58,430 nt of DNA from Curvibacter sp. PAE-UM (lineage in GTDB: Bacteria > Pseudomonadota > Gammaproteobacteria > Burkholderiales > Burkholderiaceae_C): positions 3,478,694 through 3,537,123 of the forward strand of contig NZ_KQ483358.1 in NCBI RefSeq assembly GCF_001432305.1, read 5' to 3'. The notes beneath the pieces were generated by a model. The model searched no databases. It had not been told where the DNA came from and saw only the letters and a program-made list of their open reading frames with translations. This document shows, piece after piece, positions 1 to 10,198 of this stretch. The translations under genes were made by a program, and so were the position numbers. How positions within the stretch are numbered: the stretch's first letter is position 1; each line of letters opens with the position of its first letter.

Positions 1-91
1 CCGGTAACGAGACAAGCACGCACACATTGTCTTGTCTCGCTCGCGGCAGGTCGCGCAGCGACCGCCGCTTTGGGCGCAAAGATCAGCAACC

Positions 92-245
92 TTTGACTAC
101 GACTGGTGGTTTGAAATGCAGGCGCTCCACAAACGGTGGCGGCGCTCCGCTCCGTAGAAGCGGAACCAAGAAACCAGAAACCAAATCCAGGCTCCCCTTC
201 CTACCCCGGCGGGGGTAGGAAGGGGCGGGGGGATAGTGGGGGAAA
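92..245 (+). repeat. Dispersed intergenic repeat, single arm (copy A)
   Basis: This stretch carries the same ordered blocks as the arms near 9060-9217 and 43700-43861: an ACTACGAC block, GAAATGCAGGC, CCGTAGAAGCG, AAACCAAATCCAGGC, a GC-rich hairpin around CCCCGGCGGGGG, and a run ending GGGGGGATAG. Only one orientation is seen here. I see no credible gene in bases 1-284; the short reading frames are by-products of the repeat. Bases 8-39 also hold an inverted repeat (GAGACAAG and CTTGTCTC). Confidence 0.7.
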
Positions 246-284
246 GAAGGTGCTTCGCAGAAGGAAACACCAGCCAACCAGAAA

Positions 285-821
285 TCACAACAACCCAGCC
301 TGCACCACAGCCTCCCGCCAAGCAAGCAACTTGCGCTCGAAGCTCCAGGAAGCATTAGCCGGGCTCGTGGAAGGCAGCTTCACCAGCGGAAAAAGCTCCA
401 CCCCCAGGCTGGCACGCACCAGCTTCGCGTGACGGAAACTCTCGCCGCCGTTGTGCACGATCAACTTGAGCTGCGGGCACTTGGCCTTGAGGCCAGCGAA
501 GTCGTTCACCTCGGCATTGCGGATCGCACTGTCCAGGCTGCCCTCACGCTCGCAGCTCGCGTAGACATCCCAGATGCCCAAGCCACGCGCCAGCACCCAG
601 GCGCAACGCTGCGGATATTGCTCCCGCCCGGGCAGGGCATGCTGCGGCCACAGCGCCTGCAGGATCTTCCAGAAGTGGTTTTGCGGATGGGCGTAGTACT
701 GCTGCAGTTGCAGTGACATCACGCTGGGGAAGCTGCCCAGGATGAGCACGCGGGTGCCGGGGCCAACGATGGGCAGCAGGCCCTGCAGGCGTCCGGCTGG
801 CGGCTTGGACTGGCGGCTCAT
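285..821 (-). CDS. DNA-deoxyinosine glycosylase (uracil-DNA glycosylase superfamily)
   Basis: A 178-aa protein of the hypoxanthine/deoxyinosine-DNA glycosylase branch of the UDG superfamily, which removes deaminated adenine from DNA in base excision repair. Visible motifs are the N-terminal GSFPS (residues 29-33), followed by YYAHPQNHFW (42-51), and the C-terminal LPSTSPANA (149-157), which take the places of the UDG active-site and DNA-intercalating motifs. Length suits the family. The start overlaps the stop of the upstream TatD gene by 4 bp (ATGA), so the two are probably co-transcribed as a small nucleic-acid maintenance pair. Family assignment rests on motif recognition. Confidence 0.85.
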   Translation of the reverse strand: MSRQSKPPAGRLQGLLPIVGPGTRVLILGSFPSVMSLQLQQYYAHPQNHFWKILQALWPQHALPGREQYPQRCAWVLARGLGIWDVYASCEREGSLDSAIRNAEVNDFAGLKAKCPQLKLIVHNGGESFRHAKLVRASLGVELFPLVKLPSTSPANASWSFERKLLAWREAVVQAGLL

Positions 822-1675
822 TTCTGCTCTGGGCTGAGAAGCGGCTGAAGACGCGGCAGCGCGGCACAGGCATTGCGCTGGCTGGCCGCGGCAAGCGCAT
901 CACCGCCCAGTTGCCGCAGCCCCGCCAACACCTGCGCAATGCGCGGCAATTCGCCCGGCTCGTTGCGCCCCTGCGACTCACCGTTCGAACGCTGCTCCGC
1001 CGTGCGGTACAGCCAGTGCGGTGGCATGTCGGGCGCATCCGTCTCCAGCACGATGGCCTCCAGCGGCAGTTCGGCCGCTAGGCGGCGCAGGTTCTGCGCG
1101 CGTTCGTAGGTCAGCGCGCCACCGAAACCCAGCTTCAGCCCCAGGGCTATGAAACCCTGCGCCTGCTGCAGGCTGCCGTTGAAGGCATGGGCAATGCCCA
1201 GCCATGGCTTCCCGTTGCCCACGGCACGCAGGCCCTTGAGCAGCATGTCCGCGGAGCGGCGCACGTGCAGGATCACCGGCAGCTGGTGCTTGCGCGCCAG
1301 CCTGAGCTGCTCCACGTAGAAAAACTCTTGTCGCTCGCGCAGCGGGCTCTCACAAAGCTCAGGCACGAAATAGTCCAGCCCGATCTCGCCCACGGCCACC
1401 AGGTGCGGGTCGTCGCGGTGCTCGGCCAGGGCGGCGTCCAGCCGGGCCAGGTCGCCGTCCAACGCGTCTTTCACGTACAGCGGGTGGATGCCCAGGGCAT
1501 AGCTGTCACCGAACTGGTGCGCCAGGGCGCGCGTGGCCTCGAAATGCGCCGCCTGCACCGCCGGCAGCACGCAATGAACCACGCCGCGCTGGCGCGCACG
1601 CTCGCGCACCTCGGCCACGTCAGGAGCGAACTCCGGCGCGTCCAGGTGGCAATGGGTGTCGATCCATCCAGTCAT
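818..1675 (-). CDS. TatD family metal-dependent hydrolase (DNase)
   Basis: A 285-aa amidohydrolase-fold protein of the TatD DNase family, which cleaves DNA in a metal-dependent manner. The metal ligands are visible: DTHCHLD near the N-terminus, EIGLDYF for the bridging Glu, HVRR, a later histidine before FNGS, and ETDAPDM for the catalytic Asp. The frame is open further upstream, but the ATG at 1675 is chosen because DTHCHLD then lies at residues 5-11, as is usual; the longer start adds an unconserved 17-residue tail. It overlaps the glycosylase gene at its 3' end and diverges from the protease at 1793. Confidence 0.9.
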   Translation of the reverse strand: MTGWIDTHCHLDAPEFAPDVAEVRERARQRGVVHCVLPAVQAAHFEATRALAHQFGDSYALGIHPLYVKDALDGDLARLDAALAEHRDDPHLVAVGEIGLDYFVPELCESPLRERQEFFYVEQLRLARKHQLPVILHVRRSADMLLKGLRAVGNGKPWLGIAHAFNGSLQQAQGFIALGLKLGFGGALTYERAQNLRRLAAELPLEAIVLETDAPDMPPHWLYRTAEQRSNGESQGRNEPGELPRIAQVLAGLRQLGGDALAAASQRNACAALPRLQPLLSPEQK

Positions 1676-1792
1676 AAGCGGATGATGCCGTAAACAGGGT
1701 GAGCCCCCGGGCCGGTACGCATGCAAAAAACGGCCAGCCGTGCTACCGTCTGATCAACGCCGTTCGTCCGGCCCAACACCCCAGGTGTACGC

Positions 1793-2692
1793 ATGCGCCA
1801 GCCTGCCCTGTACAGCCGTTCGCCGCGTGGCCCCGCCGCCGCGCCGGAACCGGCCTTGCCTGCTGCGGACCACACCCCTCCCGCTTCCAGTCGCCCCTGG
1901 CGCGAGCGCCTGCCGCGCTGGCAGGAGCAGCACTGGCGCTGGCTGGCCCTGGCCGCCCTGCTGGCGCTGTTGGCACAAGCCTTCTTTCCGGCCACACAGC
2001 AACGCCGCCTGACCCAGAAGGACATCGACGCGGCCGTGCTCAAGACCCTGGAGACGGCCAACCTGCCCTCGCCGGCCGCACGCGCGGCGGCGGCGGTGGC
2101 GCCTTCGGTGGTGCGGGTGGCCGGCTTCGTGACGGACAAGGATGGCGAAGAGAAGGAACACGGCCTGGGCAGCGGTGTGGTCATCGTGGACAGCGGCGTC
2201 ATCCTGACCAATCTGCACGTGGTGGCCGGCGCCAACCGCATCGAACTCACCTTCCACGACGGCACGCGCTCGGGAGCCCACATGACGGGCGCGCAGATCC
2301 ACAACGACCTGGCCGTGCTGCAGGCCCAGAAACTGCCCGACGACCTGCACGCGGCCACCCTACGCTCCACGGCAGATCTACAACCCGGCGACGGCGTGGT
2401 GGCGGTGGGTTTTCCCTTCGGCATCGGACCCTCGGTCTCCAGCGGCGTGGTCTCGGGGCTCAATCGCAGCTTCCGCTCGCACGAGGGCAAGCAGCAGATC
2501 GGCAACCTGATCCAGTTCGACGCGGCGGCCAACCCCGGCAATTCGGGCGGGCCGCTGGTCACGATGGACGGCGAGGTGGTGGGCATCGTCACCGCCATCC
2601 TCAACCCTTCCGAGCAGCGCACCTTCATCGGCATCGGCTTTGCCGTGCCCATCGAGAACGCGGCCTCGGCCGTCGGCATGCATCCCTTCTGA
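1793..2692 (+). CDS. Membrane-anchored trypsin-like serine protease (S1C, HtrA-like, no PDZ)
   Basis: A 299-aa protein with a proline-rich cytoplasmic tail, one membrane segment (about residues 48-66) and an exported S1C protease domain. The catalytic triad is readable: His142 in TNLHVVAG, Asp172 in NDLAVL and Ser251 in PGNSGGPL. It ends directly after the protease core (IGFAVPIENA), so the PDZ domain of DegP/DegS is missing. It lies 22 bp upstream of the MoxR gene and may share its transcript. Likely role: envelope protein quality control or regulated proteolysis. The substrate cannot be read from the sequence. Confidence 0.85.
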   Translation: MRQPALYSRSPRGPAAAPEPALPAADHTPPASSRPWRERLPRWQEQHWRWLALAALLALLAQAFFPATQQRRLTQKDIDAAVLKTLETANLPSPAARAAAAVAPSVVRVAGFVTDKDGEEKEHGLGSGVVIVDSGVILTNLHVVAGANRIELTFHDGTRSGAHMTGAQIHNDLAVLQAQKLPDDLHAATLRSTADLQPGDGVVAVGFPFGIGPSVSSGVVSGLNRSFRSHEGKQQIGNLIQFDAAANPGNSGGPLVTMDGEVVGIVTAILNPSEQRTFIGIGFAVPIENAASAVGMHPF

Positions 2693-2714
2693 ACAGACGC
2701 TGGAAAGGCCCCTC

Positions 2715-3722
<1,008 letters not shown>

Positions 3723-3724
3723 CC

Positions 3725-4702
3725 ATGCCCCCCGCTGCCCACCCCGTCCGCGAATCCGCCGAGCAGGCGCTGCGCCGGCTCGAGTGGACGGTGCTGCGCC
3801 GCCTGGACGGCCTGCTGCAGGGTGACTACCGCAGCCTGCTGCGCGGCGCCGGCCTGGACCTGGCCGACCTGCGCGAATACCAGCCCGGTGACGACGTGCG
3901 CCACATCGACTGGAACGTCACCGCCCGCCTGCAGGTGCCGCATGTGCGGGTCTACACCGAAGACCGCGAGATGAGCGCCTGGTTCCTGCTGGACCTCAGC
4001 CCCTCGGTGGATTTCGGCTCGGGCGAGCGCGCCAAGCGCGAGGTGCTGGCCGACTTCGTGGCCGTGCTGGCACGCCTGCTCACGCGCCACGGCAACCGCG
4101 TGGGCGCCGTGCTCTACAACGGCGGCATCCAGGCCGTGCTGCCGCCGGGCAGCGGACGGCGCCACGTCCTGCAGCTGATCCAGGCCCTGCAAGCCCCGGC
4201 CGCGCAGGACAACAACTACCCCGGCGTCACCCGCCTGCAGGACCTGCTGCAACACAGCGCCGCGCTGATGCGCCGGCGCAGCACGGTCTTCGTGCTCTCG
4301 GACTTCATCAGCGAAGGCGGCTGGGAACAGCCGCTGGCGCGCCTGGCCCTGCGCCACGAGGTGCTGGCCGTGCACCTGTACGACCCGCTGGAGCAGGCGC
4401 TGCCCGATCTGGGCCTGCTGCCCATGTGTGACGCCGAGACCGGCGAGCAACTGCTGGTGGACACGCACGACCCGGGCTTTCGCGCGCGCTTCGCCCAACT
4501 GGCCGCGCAGCGCGAGGAGGCCCTGCGCCAGACGCTGGCGCGTGCCGGCGTGGATACGCTGGAGCTGGCCACCGACGACGATCTGGTGTCCACCCTGTTG
4601 CGCTTTGCCGAGCTGCGCCGCCAGCGCAGCCGCGCGCGCTCGGCCCCGCCACCGGCCCACCTGAGGCTGGTGCGCAGCACCCCTGCGGAGGTGTCGCCAT
4701 GA
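3725..4702 (+). CDS. DUF58 domain protein
   Basis: A 325-aa protein with the DUF58 signature, including DVRHIDWNVTAR and then FLLDLSPSVDFG, a degenerate VWA-like fold. It has no signal peptide or membrane segment. It sits between the MoxR ATPase (2-bp gap) and the membrane VWA protein (4-bp ATGA overlap), the standard arrangement in which DUF58 and VWA proteins are proposed to be MoxR clients. Biochemical function is unknown; a metal- or protein-binding scaffold role is inferred from family context only. Confidence 0.9.
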   Translation: MPPAAHPVRESAEQALRRLEWTVLRRLDGLLQGDYRSLLRGAGLDLADLREYQPGDDVRHIDWNVTARLQVPHVRVYTEDREMSAWFLLDLSPSVDFGSGERAKREVLADFVAVLARLLTRHGNRVGAVLYNGGIQAVLPPGSGRRHVLQLIQALQAPAAQDNNYPGVTRLQDLLQHSAALMRRRSTVFVLSDFISEGGWEQPLARLALRHEVLAVHLYDPLEQALPDLGLLPMCDAETGEQLLVDTHDPGFRARFAQLAAQREEALRQTLARAGVDTLELATDDDLVSTLLRFAELRRQRSRARSAPPPAHLRLVRSTPAEVSP

Positions 4703-5739
4703 ACTTTCTCTGGCCCAACATGCTGCTCCTGCTGCTGCTCGTGCCGCTGCTGGTGCTGCTCTACCTGTGGCTGCTGCGGCGCAAGCACAAGCTGGCGCTG
4801 CGCTATGCCAGCCTGGGCCTGGTCAGGCAGGCGCTGGGCAGCCAGAGCACCTGGCGGCGCCATCTGCCGCCGGCCCTGCTGCTGCTGGCCATCACCGCCC
4901 TGCTGCTGGCCGCGGCACGGCCGCTGGCGGTGATCGTGCTGCCCACGCAGCAGGAAACCATCATGCTGGCCATGGACGTCTCGGGCAGCATGCGCGCCGC
5001 CGACGTGTTGCCCAACCGGCTGGTCGCCTCGCAGAATGCGGCCAAGGCCTTCCTGACCGAACTGCCGCGCAACGTGAAGGTGGGCGTCGTGGCCTTTGCC
5101 GGCTCGGCCCAGGTGGCACAGATCCCCACGCACAACCGCGAAGACCTGGCCTCGGCCATCGACCGCTTCCAGCTGCAGCGCGGCACGGCCATCGGCAACG
5201 GCATCGTGCTCTCGCTGGCTACGCTGTTCCCGGATGCCGGCATCGACATCGGCAACCTGACCTACGGGCGCGAGCGCTGGCGCGGTGTGTCCATCGACCA
5301 GCCGGCACCGGCGGCCAAGGAGTTCACCCCGGTGGCACCCGGCTCCTACGGCTCGGCCGCCATCATCCTGCTGACCGACGGCCAGCGCACCACCGGCATC
5401 GACTCCATGGAAGCCGCCAAGATGGCCGCCGACCGCGGCGTGCGCATCTACACCGTGGGCGTGGGCACGGTCAACGGCGAGACCATCGGCTTCGAAGGCT
5501 GGTCCATGCACGTGCGCCTGGACGAGGAAACCCTCAAGGCCATCGCCCACCGCACCCAGGGCGAGTACTTCCACGCTGCCACCGCCGATGACCTGAAGAA
5601 GGTCTACGAGACGCTGAGCTCGCGCCTGAGCGTGGAGAAGAAGGAAACCGAGGTCTCGGCCCTGCTGGCCCTGCTGGCCGCGGTGCTGATGCTGGCGGGC
5701 GCCGGCCTCTCGATGCTCTGGTACCACCGCATCGCCTGA
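4699..5739 (+). CDS. VWA domain membrane protein (BatA-like)
   Basis: A 346-aa protein with two N-terminal hydrophobic segments, a von Willebrand factor A domain and a C-terminal membrane helix, the layout of BatA-type proteins. The MIDAS metal site is intact: DVSGS after MLAM, and LLTDGQ for the later Asp. The start overlaps the DUF58 stop (ATGA), so translation is probably coupled. With MoxR and DUF58 it would form an envelope complex of the kind linked to stress tolerance in other bacteria. The exact process is not defined by this sequence. Confidence 0.9.
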   Translation: MNFLWPNMLLLLLLVPLLVLLYLWLLRRKHKLALRYASLGLVRQALGSQSTWRRHLPPALLLLAITALLLAAARPLAVIVLPTQQETIMLAMDVSGSMRAADVLPNRLVASQNAAKAFLTELPRNVKVGVVAFAGSAQVAQIPTHNREDLASAIDRFQLQRGTAIGNGIVLSLATLFPDAGIDIGNLTYGRERWRGVSIDQPAPAAKEFTPVAPGSYGSAAIILLTDGQRTTGIDSMEAAKMAADRGVRIYTVGVGTVNGETIGFEGWSMHVRLDEETLKAIAHRTQGEYFHAATADDLKKVYETLSSRLSVEKKETEVSALLALLAAVLMLAGAGLSMLWYHRIA

Positions 5740-5897
5740 GACCTCCCGGCGGTACGGATCGTTGACATCCGTCAATAACAACCCAGTCCGGCATCGAATT
5801 CATTGGTATTCCGCGCAAGTACTTCCTATGCTGGTTTTGTGGCGGTCCCGCGCACAGGCGGTGCATGCGCTGCATTCCACTCTCCAAGGAGCGATAC

Positions 5898-6476
5898 ATG
5901 AAGTACAGGCATTTTCTGATGACGCTGACCGCACTGGCTGCGCTCGGTGCCGCGGTCCCACTGGTGCAGGCCCAGCCTGCGCGCAGCGAATCCCCGCGGG
6001 AAAGCTACGGCCCCGGCATGATGGGCGGCTACGGCGGCCCCGGTCAGGGACCGTATGGCCCGGGCATGATGCGCGGCCAGGGCCAGGGCCAGGGCTACGG
6101 GCCCGGGATGATGGGTGGCGGCATGATGGGTGGCGGCATGATGGGCGGCATGGGCCTCGGCCCCCTGCAGGCGCTGGACCTCAACGAACAGCAGCAGACC
6201 CGCATCAACCAGATCCGGGACGAAACGCGGCGCAAGAGTTGGGAGACCATGGGCAAGCTGATGGACGAACAGGCCCGGCTGCGCGACCTCCTGGCCGCCG
6301 AGAAGCGCGACCCGGCGGCCATCGGCAAGCAGTCCATGAAATTGGCCGACCTGCGCCGTCAGCTGCTGGAAGCCTCGATCGAATCCCACAACCGCATCGA
6401 AGCCCTGCTCAGCAAGGAGCAGCGGGATCAGTTGCGCAGCTACCGCCGCGGCTGGATGATGGGCAGCGATGACTGA
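5898..6476 (+). CDS. Spy/CpxP-like periplasmic protein with Met/Gly-rich repeats
   Basis: A 192-aa exported protein: signal peptide (residues 1 to about 26, ending VQAQ), then a low-complexity segment rich in Gly, Met and Tyr with repeated GPGMM and GGGMM units (about residues 37-88), then a helical region typical of the Spy/CpxP/CnrX periplasmic family (LNEQQQTRINQIRDETRR and LLSKEQRDQLR). The family acts as periplasmic chaperones or metal-stress sensors. Met-rich repeats suggest copper or silver binding, which is inference. The ATG at 5898 is chosen because AAGGAG lies just upstream (about 5886-5891). The SHOCT gene follows by 32 bp. Confidence 0.8.
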   Translation: MKYRHFLMTLTALAALGAAVPLVQAQPARSESPRESYGPGMMGGYGGPGQGPYGPGMMRGQGQGQGYGPGMMGGGMMGGGMMGGMGLGPLQALDLNEQQQTRINQIRDETRRKSWETMGKLMDEQARLRDLLAAEKRDPAAIGKQSMKLADLRRQLLEASIESHNRIEALLSKEQRDQLRSYRRGWMMGSDD

Positions 6477-6508
6477 GCCCAGACGATGAAAACCATTGGA
6501 GCACCCTC

Positions 6509-6757
6509 ATGATGTCCGGCAACTGGGGTTATGGCGGTCCGGGTTTTTCCGGCATGGGTTTCGGCATGCTGCTGTTCTGGGCCCTGCTGGTCGTGGGTGT
6601 GGTCGTGCTGCTGCGCTGGTTCGCCACGGGGGCGGACCGACGCGCACCGCCCTCCGAAGGCGCGTCGGCACTGGACATTCTGGCGCAGCGTTACGCCCGA
6701 GGCGAGATCGACCGCGCAGAGTTCGAACAGAAGCGCCGCGACCTGGGCGCTCTCTGA
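6509..6757 (+). CDS. Small membrane protein with SHOCT domain
   Basis: An 82-aa protein with a Gly/Met-rich start, one transmembrane helix (about residues 20-42) and a C-terminal SHOCT motif (ALDILAQRYARGEIDRAEF). SHOCT segments are short oligomerisation or peptide-binding modules often seen beside metal-resistance and envelope-stress genes. It follows the Spy-like gene on the same strand and is likely co-expressed. The GYGGPGFSGMGFGM start resembles the Met/Gly repeats of its neighbour. Confidence 0.85.
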   Translation: MMSGNWGYGGPGFSGMGFGMLLFWALLVVGVVVLLRWFATGADRRAPPSEGASALDILAQRYARGEIDRAEFEQKRRDLGAL

Positions 6758-6763
6758 CGGCCC

Positions 6764-7448
<685 letters not shown>

Positions 7449-7456
<8 letters not shown>

Positions 7457-8705
7457 AACGCAGCGCCTCCGCCGGGTTCACGCGGCTGGCGCGCCAGCTC
7501 GGATACAAGGTGGCGATGAAAGCCAGCACCAGCGAGATCACCCCGATGGGCACGATGTCGCTGCTCTGCGGGTCGCTGGGCATGCGGCTGATCAGGTAGA
7601 TGTCCTTGGGCAGGAAGCTGGCCTGCAGCAGGCTCTCCAGCGCAGGCACGATGACGTCGATGTTGAAAGCCACACCCAGGCCCAGCAGCAGGCCGGACAG
7701 CGTGCCAATCACGCCCACGGCCGCGCCCTGCACCACGAAGATACCCATGATGCTGCCCGGGCTGGCGCCCAGGGTGCGCAGGATGGCGATGTCGGCGCGC
7801 TTGTCGGTCACCGTCATCACCAGCGTGCTCACCAGGTTGAAGGCGGCCACCGCGACGATGAGCGTGAGGATGATGAACATCATGCGTTTTTCGAGCTGCA
7901 CGGCGGCGAACCAGTTGCGGTTCTGGCGCGTCCAGTCGCGGATCAGCAGATCGCCGCTCAGGGTGCCGGCCAACTGCGCACCGACTTCACGCGCCTGGTG
8001 CAGGTCCTTGAGCTTGAGGCGGATGCCGGTGGGCCCTTCCAGGCGGAAGATGCGCGCGGCATCGTCCACGTGCAGCATCACCAGGCCCGCGTCGTATTCG
8101 TAGTGGCCGGAATCGAAGGTGCCCACCACCGTCATCTGTTTCAAACGCGGCACCACACCGGCCGGCGTCACCTGCCCGCTGGGTGCGACCAGGGTGACCT
8201 TGTCGCCCTGCTGCACCCCCAGCTGGCGCGCCAGGTCGCGCCCCAGCACCACGCCGAACTCGCCCGGCACCAGCCGCGCCAGTGCGCCGTTCTTCAGGCC
8301 GGCGGCCAGGTCGGTCACCTCGCCTTCGAGGGCCGGGTCGATGCCGCGCACGATGGCGCCTTTCATGTCCTCGCCACGCGCCAGCAGGGCCTGCGTGCCG
8401 ATGAAGGGCGCCGCGCCGATGACCTGCGGGTTGGCCCTGACCTCGGCCAGGGTCTTCGCCACGTCGGGCAGGGCTGTACCGTAGGGCGAGAAGATCTCGA
8501 TGTGCGAGACCACGCCCAGCATGCGGTCGCGCACTTCCTTCTGGAAGCCGTTCATCACGCTGAGCACGATGATGAGCGCCGCCACGCCCAGCGCGATGCC
8601 CAGCATGGACACGCCCGAGATGAAGGAGATGAAGCCATTGCGCCGGGTGGCGCGGCCGGCGCGGGTGTAGCGCCAGCCGAGGAGGAGTTCGTAGGGGATT
8701 TGCAT
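7449..8705 (-). CDS. lolC: Lipoprotein-releasing ABC transporter permease LolC/LolE
   Basis: A 418-aa inner-membrane permease with the LolC/E layout: an N-terminal cytoplasmic start ([15 protein letters not shown]), TM1 near residues 24-50, a large periplasmic domain, then three C-terminal TM segments in the FtsX-like domain, ending PAEALRYE. It extracts lipoproteins bound for the outer membrane, driven by LolD. Only one permease gene is present, as in the single-permease LolF-type arrangement of many proteobacteria, so it may act as a homodimer. Confidence 0.92.
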
Positions 8706-8782
8706 GTTGGTTGGTCTGATTATCTTTTGCTTTCCGGCTTTGCTTCTTTTCTCCTGGGTTTCGGCTTGTTTCTACCTTTTTC

Positions 8783-8935
8783 TTCCCCCCCTATCCCCCC
8801 AGCCCCCTTCCCACCCCCGCCGGGGCGGGAAGGGGGAGCCTCATTTTGGAATTGCGCTCCGGCTGCGCTTCTACGGCGCGTAAGGTCACGGACTGGGCTT
8901 GGACATCAGCATTTCTTGGAAGCGGTCGCAGTAAT
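8783..8935 (-). repeat. Dispersed intergenic repeat, left inverted arm (copy B)
   Basis: Read on the minus strand, this arm contains the same ordered blocks as 9060-9217: ACTGCGACCG, GAAATGC, GCGCCGTAGAAGCGCAG, AAAATGAGGC, the CCCCGGCGGGGG hairpin and GGGGGGATAGGGGGG. It faces the right arm across a conserved spacer (8936-9059). Region 8706-9277 therefore holds an inverted-repeat element and no supported gene; the longest minus-strand frame (8886-9278) is proline/glycine-rich translation of the repeat. Confidence 0.75.
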
Positions 8936-9059
8936 TGGCGCTGAAGTGGCGCACCATCAGCGGTGGTCGTCCCGACCTACCGCTTTCGAGTCCAACGCTC
9001 CACTTCTGTCTCGTCGCTGGCGCGCAGCCGCCAGCCAGAGCCGCGCAGGCGCAGCACCA

Positions 9060-9217
9060 TTTACTACGACCAGTTCCCGGAAATGCAGGCACCCAAACAC
9101 GGACCGTGACCTCACCCCCGTAGAAGCGTGGCCGGCGCGACGAAACCAAATCCAGGCCCCCCTTTCCACCCCGGCGGGGGTGGAAAGGGGCGGGGGGATA
9201 GGGGGGGATTACAAAAG
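9060..9217 (+). repeat. Dispersed intergenic repeat, right arm (copy B)
   Basis: Plus-orientation arm running from TTACTACGACCAG to GGGGGATTACAAAAG. The spacer to its left includes GGTGGTCG, CCGACCTACCGCTTTCGAG and TCGTCGCTGGCGCGCAGC, all also found in copy C near 43580-43680. The whole composite (8783-9217) is thus conserved as one unit. Confidence 0.75.
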
Positions 9218-9277
9218 CCCGCGCAGCGAAAAGATCTGAGAAAAGCAAATAGGTGACAAGAGCGGAAAATACAAGCA

Positions 9278-10198
9278 ATGCACGTCCTCATCCCCTACGC
9301 CCTCAGCGACGACCCCGCCGCCACAGCCGTCCTGCGCCCACTGCAGCTGCCCCAGCTGCAAACCCTGCTCCACAGACTCAGCCCTGAGCCCGCCCTCACC
9401 CTGCCCGACGACAGCCCCGTCAGCGCCCACGAACGCCTGCAGGCGCAGGCCCAGGGCCTGGACCCGCAGGCACCCGCCTGGGCCGCCCTGCGCGCACACG
9501 AACTGCAGTTGCCTGGCGCCGGCACCGGGGCCTGGAGCTATATGACCCCCGTGCATTGGGAAGTGGGCCAGGCCCGCGTGAGCCTGCGCGACCCGCAGGA
9601 GTTGGACCTGCGCGACGACGAAGCGCGTGCCCTGCTGGCGGCCATGTCGCCCTTTTTCGCCGAGGACGGCCTCACCCTGCATTACGACCAACCCTTGCGC
9701 TGGCTGGTCAGCGGCGAGCCGCTGCACGGTCTGGCCGGCGCCGCGGTCGAAAGGGTGATCGGCCGCAACGTGGCGCCCTGGCTGCCGGCATCCAAGCTGC
9801 TGCGCCGCCTGCAGAACGAGATGCAGATGCTGCTCTACACCCATGCAGTCACCGACGCCCGTGCCGAACGCGGTGCATTGGCGGTCAATTCGTTCTGGCT
9901 CAGCGGCAGTGGCAGTCTGCCTGCTGTGCCGACGGCAGGTGTAACCCTGCGCGTGCTGGACGATCTGGCGCAGCACGCCGTGCGCAGCGACTGGGCGGCC
10001 TGGGCGCAGGCCTGGCAGGCGCTGGATGCGCAGCTGGCCGGTCTGCACGCTGCGCTGGACGCCGGACAGACCGCCACGCTCACGCTGTGCAGCGAACTGG
10101 GCACACGCCGCTACACCCCCGCCCCGCGCAGTGTCTGGTCACGCCTGATGCGCCGCCTGAAACCCCTGTCTGTGTCTGACATACTCGGCCCGACATGA
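9278..10198 (+). CDS. Conserved protein of unknown function upstream of recJ
   Basis: A 306-aa soluble protein with no signal peptide or membrane segment, rich in Leu and Ala. Recognisable features are a WSYMTPVHWEVG segment, the acidic LDLRDDEARALLAAMSPFF and a VNSFWLSGSGSLP motif. I recall such proteins immediately upstream of recJ in Burkholderiales, sometimes labelled phosphoglycerate mutase (COG4255-like), but no mutase active-site motif is visible, so I do not adopt that name. It overlaps recJ by 4 bp (ATGA), which indicates coupled expression and perhaps a link to DNA repair. Confidence 0.75.
   Translation: MHVLIPYALSDDPAATAVLRPLQLPQLQTLLHRLSPEPALTLPDDSPVSAHERLQAQAQGLDPQAPAWAALRAHELQLPGAGTGAWSYMTPVHWEVGQARVSLRDPQELDLRDDEARALLAAMSPFFAEDGLTLHYDQPLRWLVSGEPLHGLAGAAVERVIGRNVAPWLPASKLLRRLQNEMQMLLYTHAVTDARAERGALAVNSFWLSGSGSLPAVPTAGVTLRVLDDLAQHAVRSDWAAWAQAWQALDAQLAGLHAALDAGQTATLTLCSELGTRRYTPAPRSVWSRLMRRLKPLSVSDILGPT

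Noticed and set aside
4216-5781. A 521-codon minus-strand frame opposite the DUF58 and VWA genes
   Set aside because: Antisense shadow; the plus-strand genes are well supported and overlapping as an operon.
8886-9278. A 130-codon minus-strand frame in the repeat region
   Set aside because: The same Pro/Gly-rich peptide recurs at 43607-43909 and 83-355 because the DNA repeat recurs, not because of a protein family.
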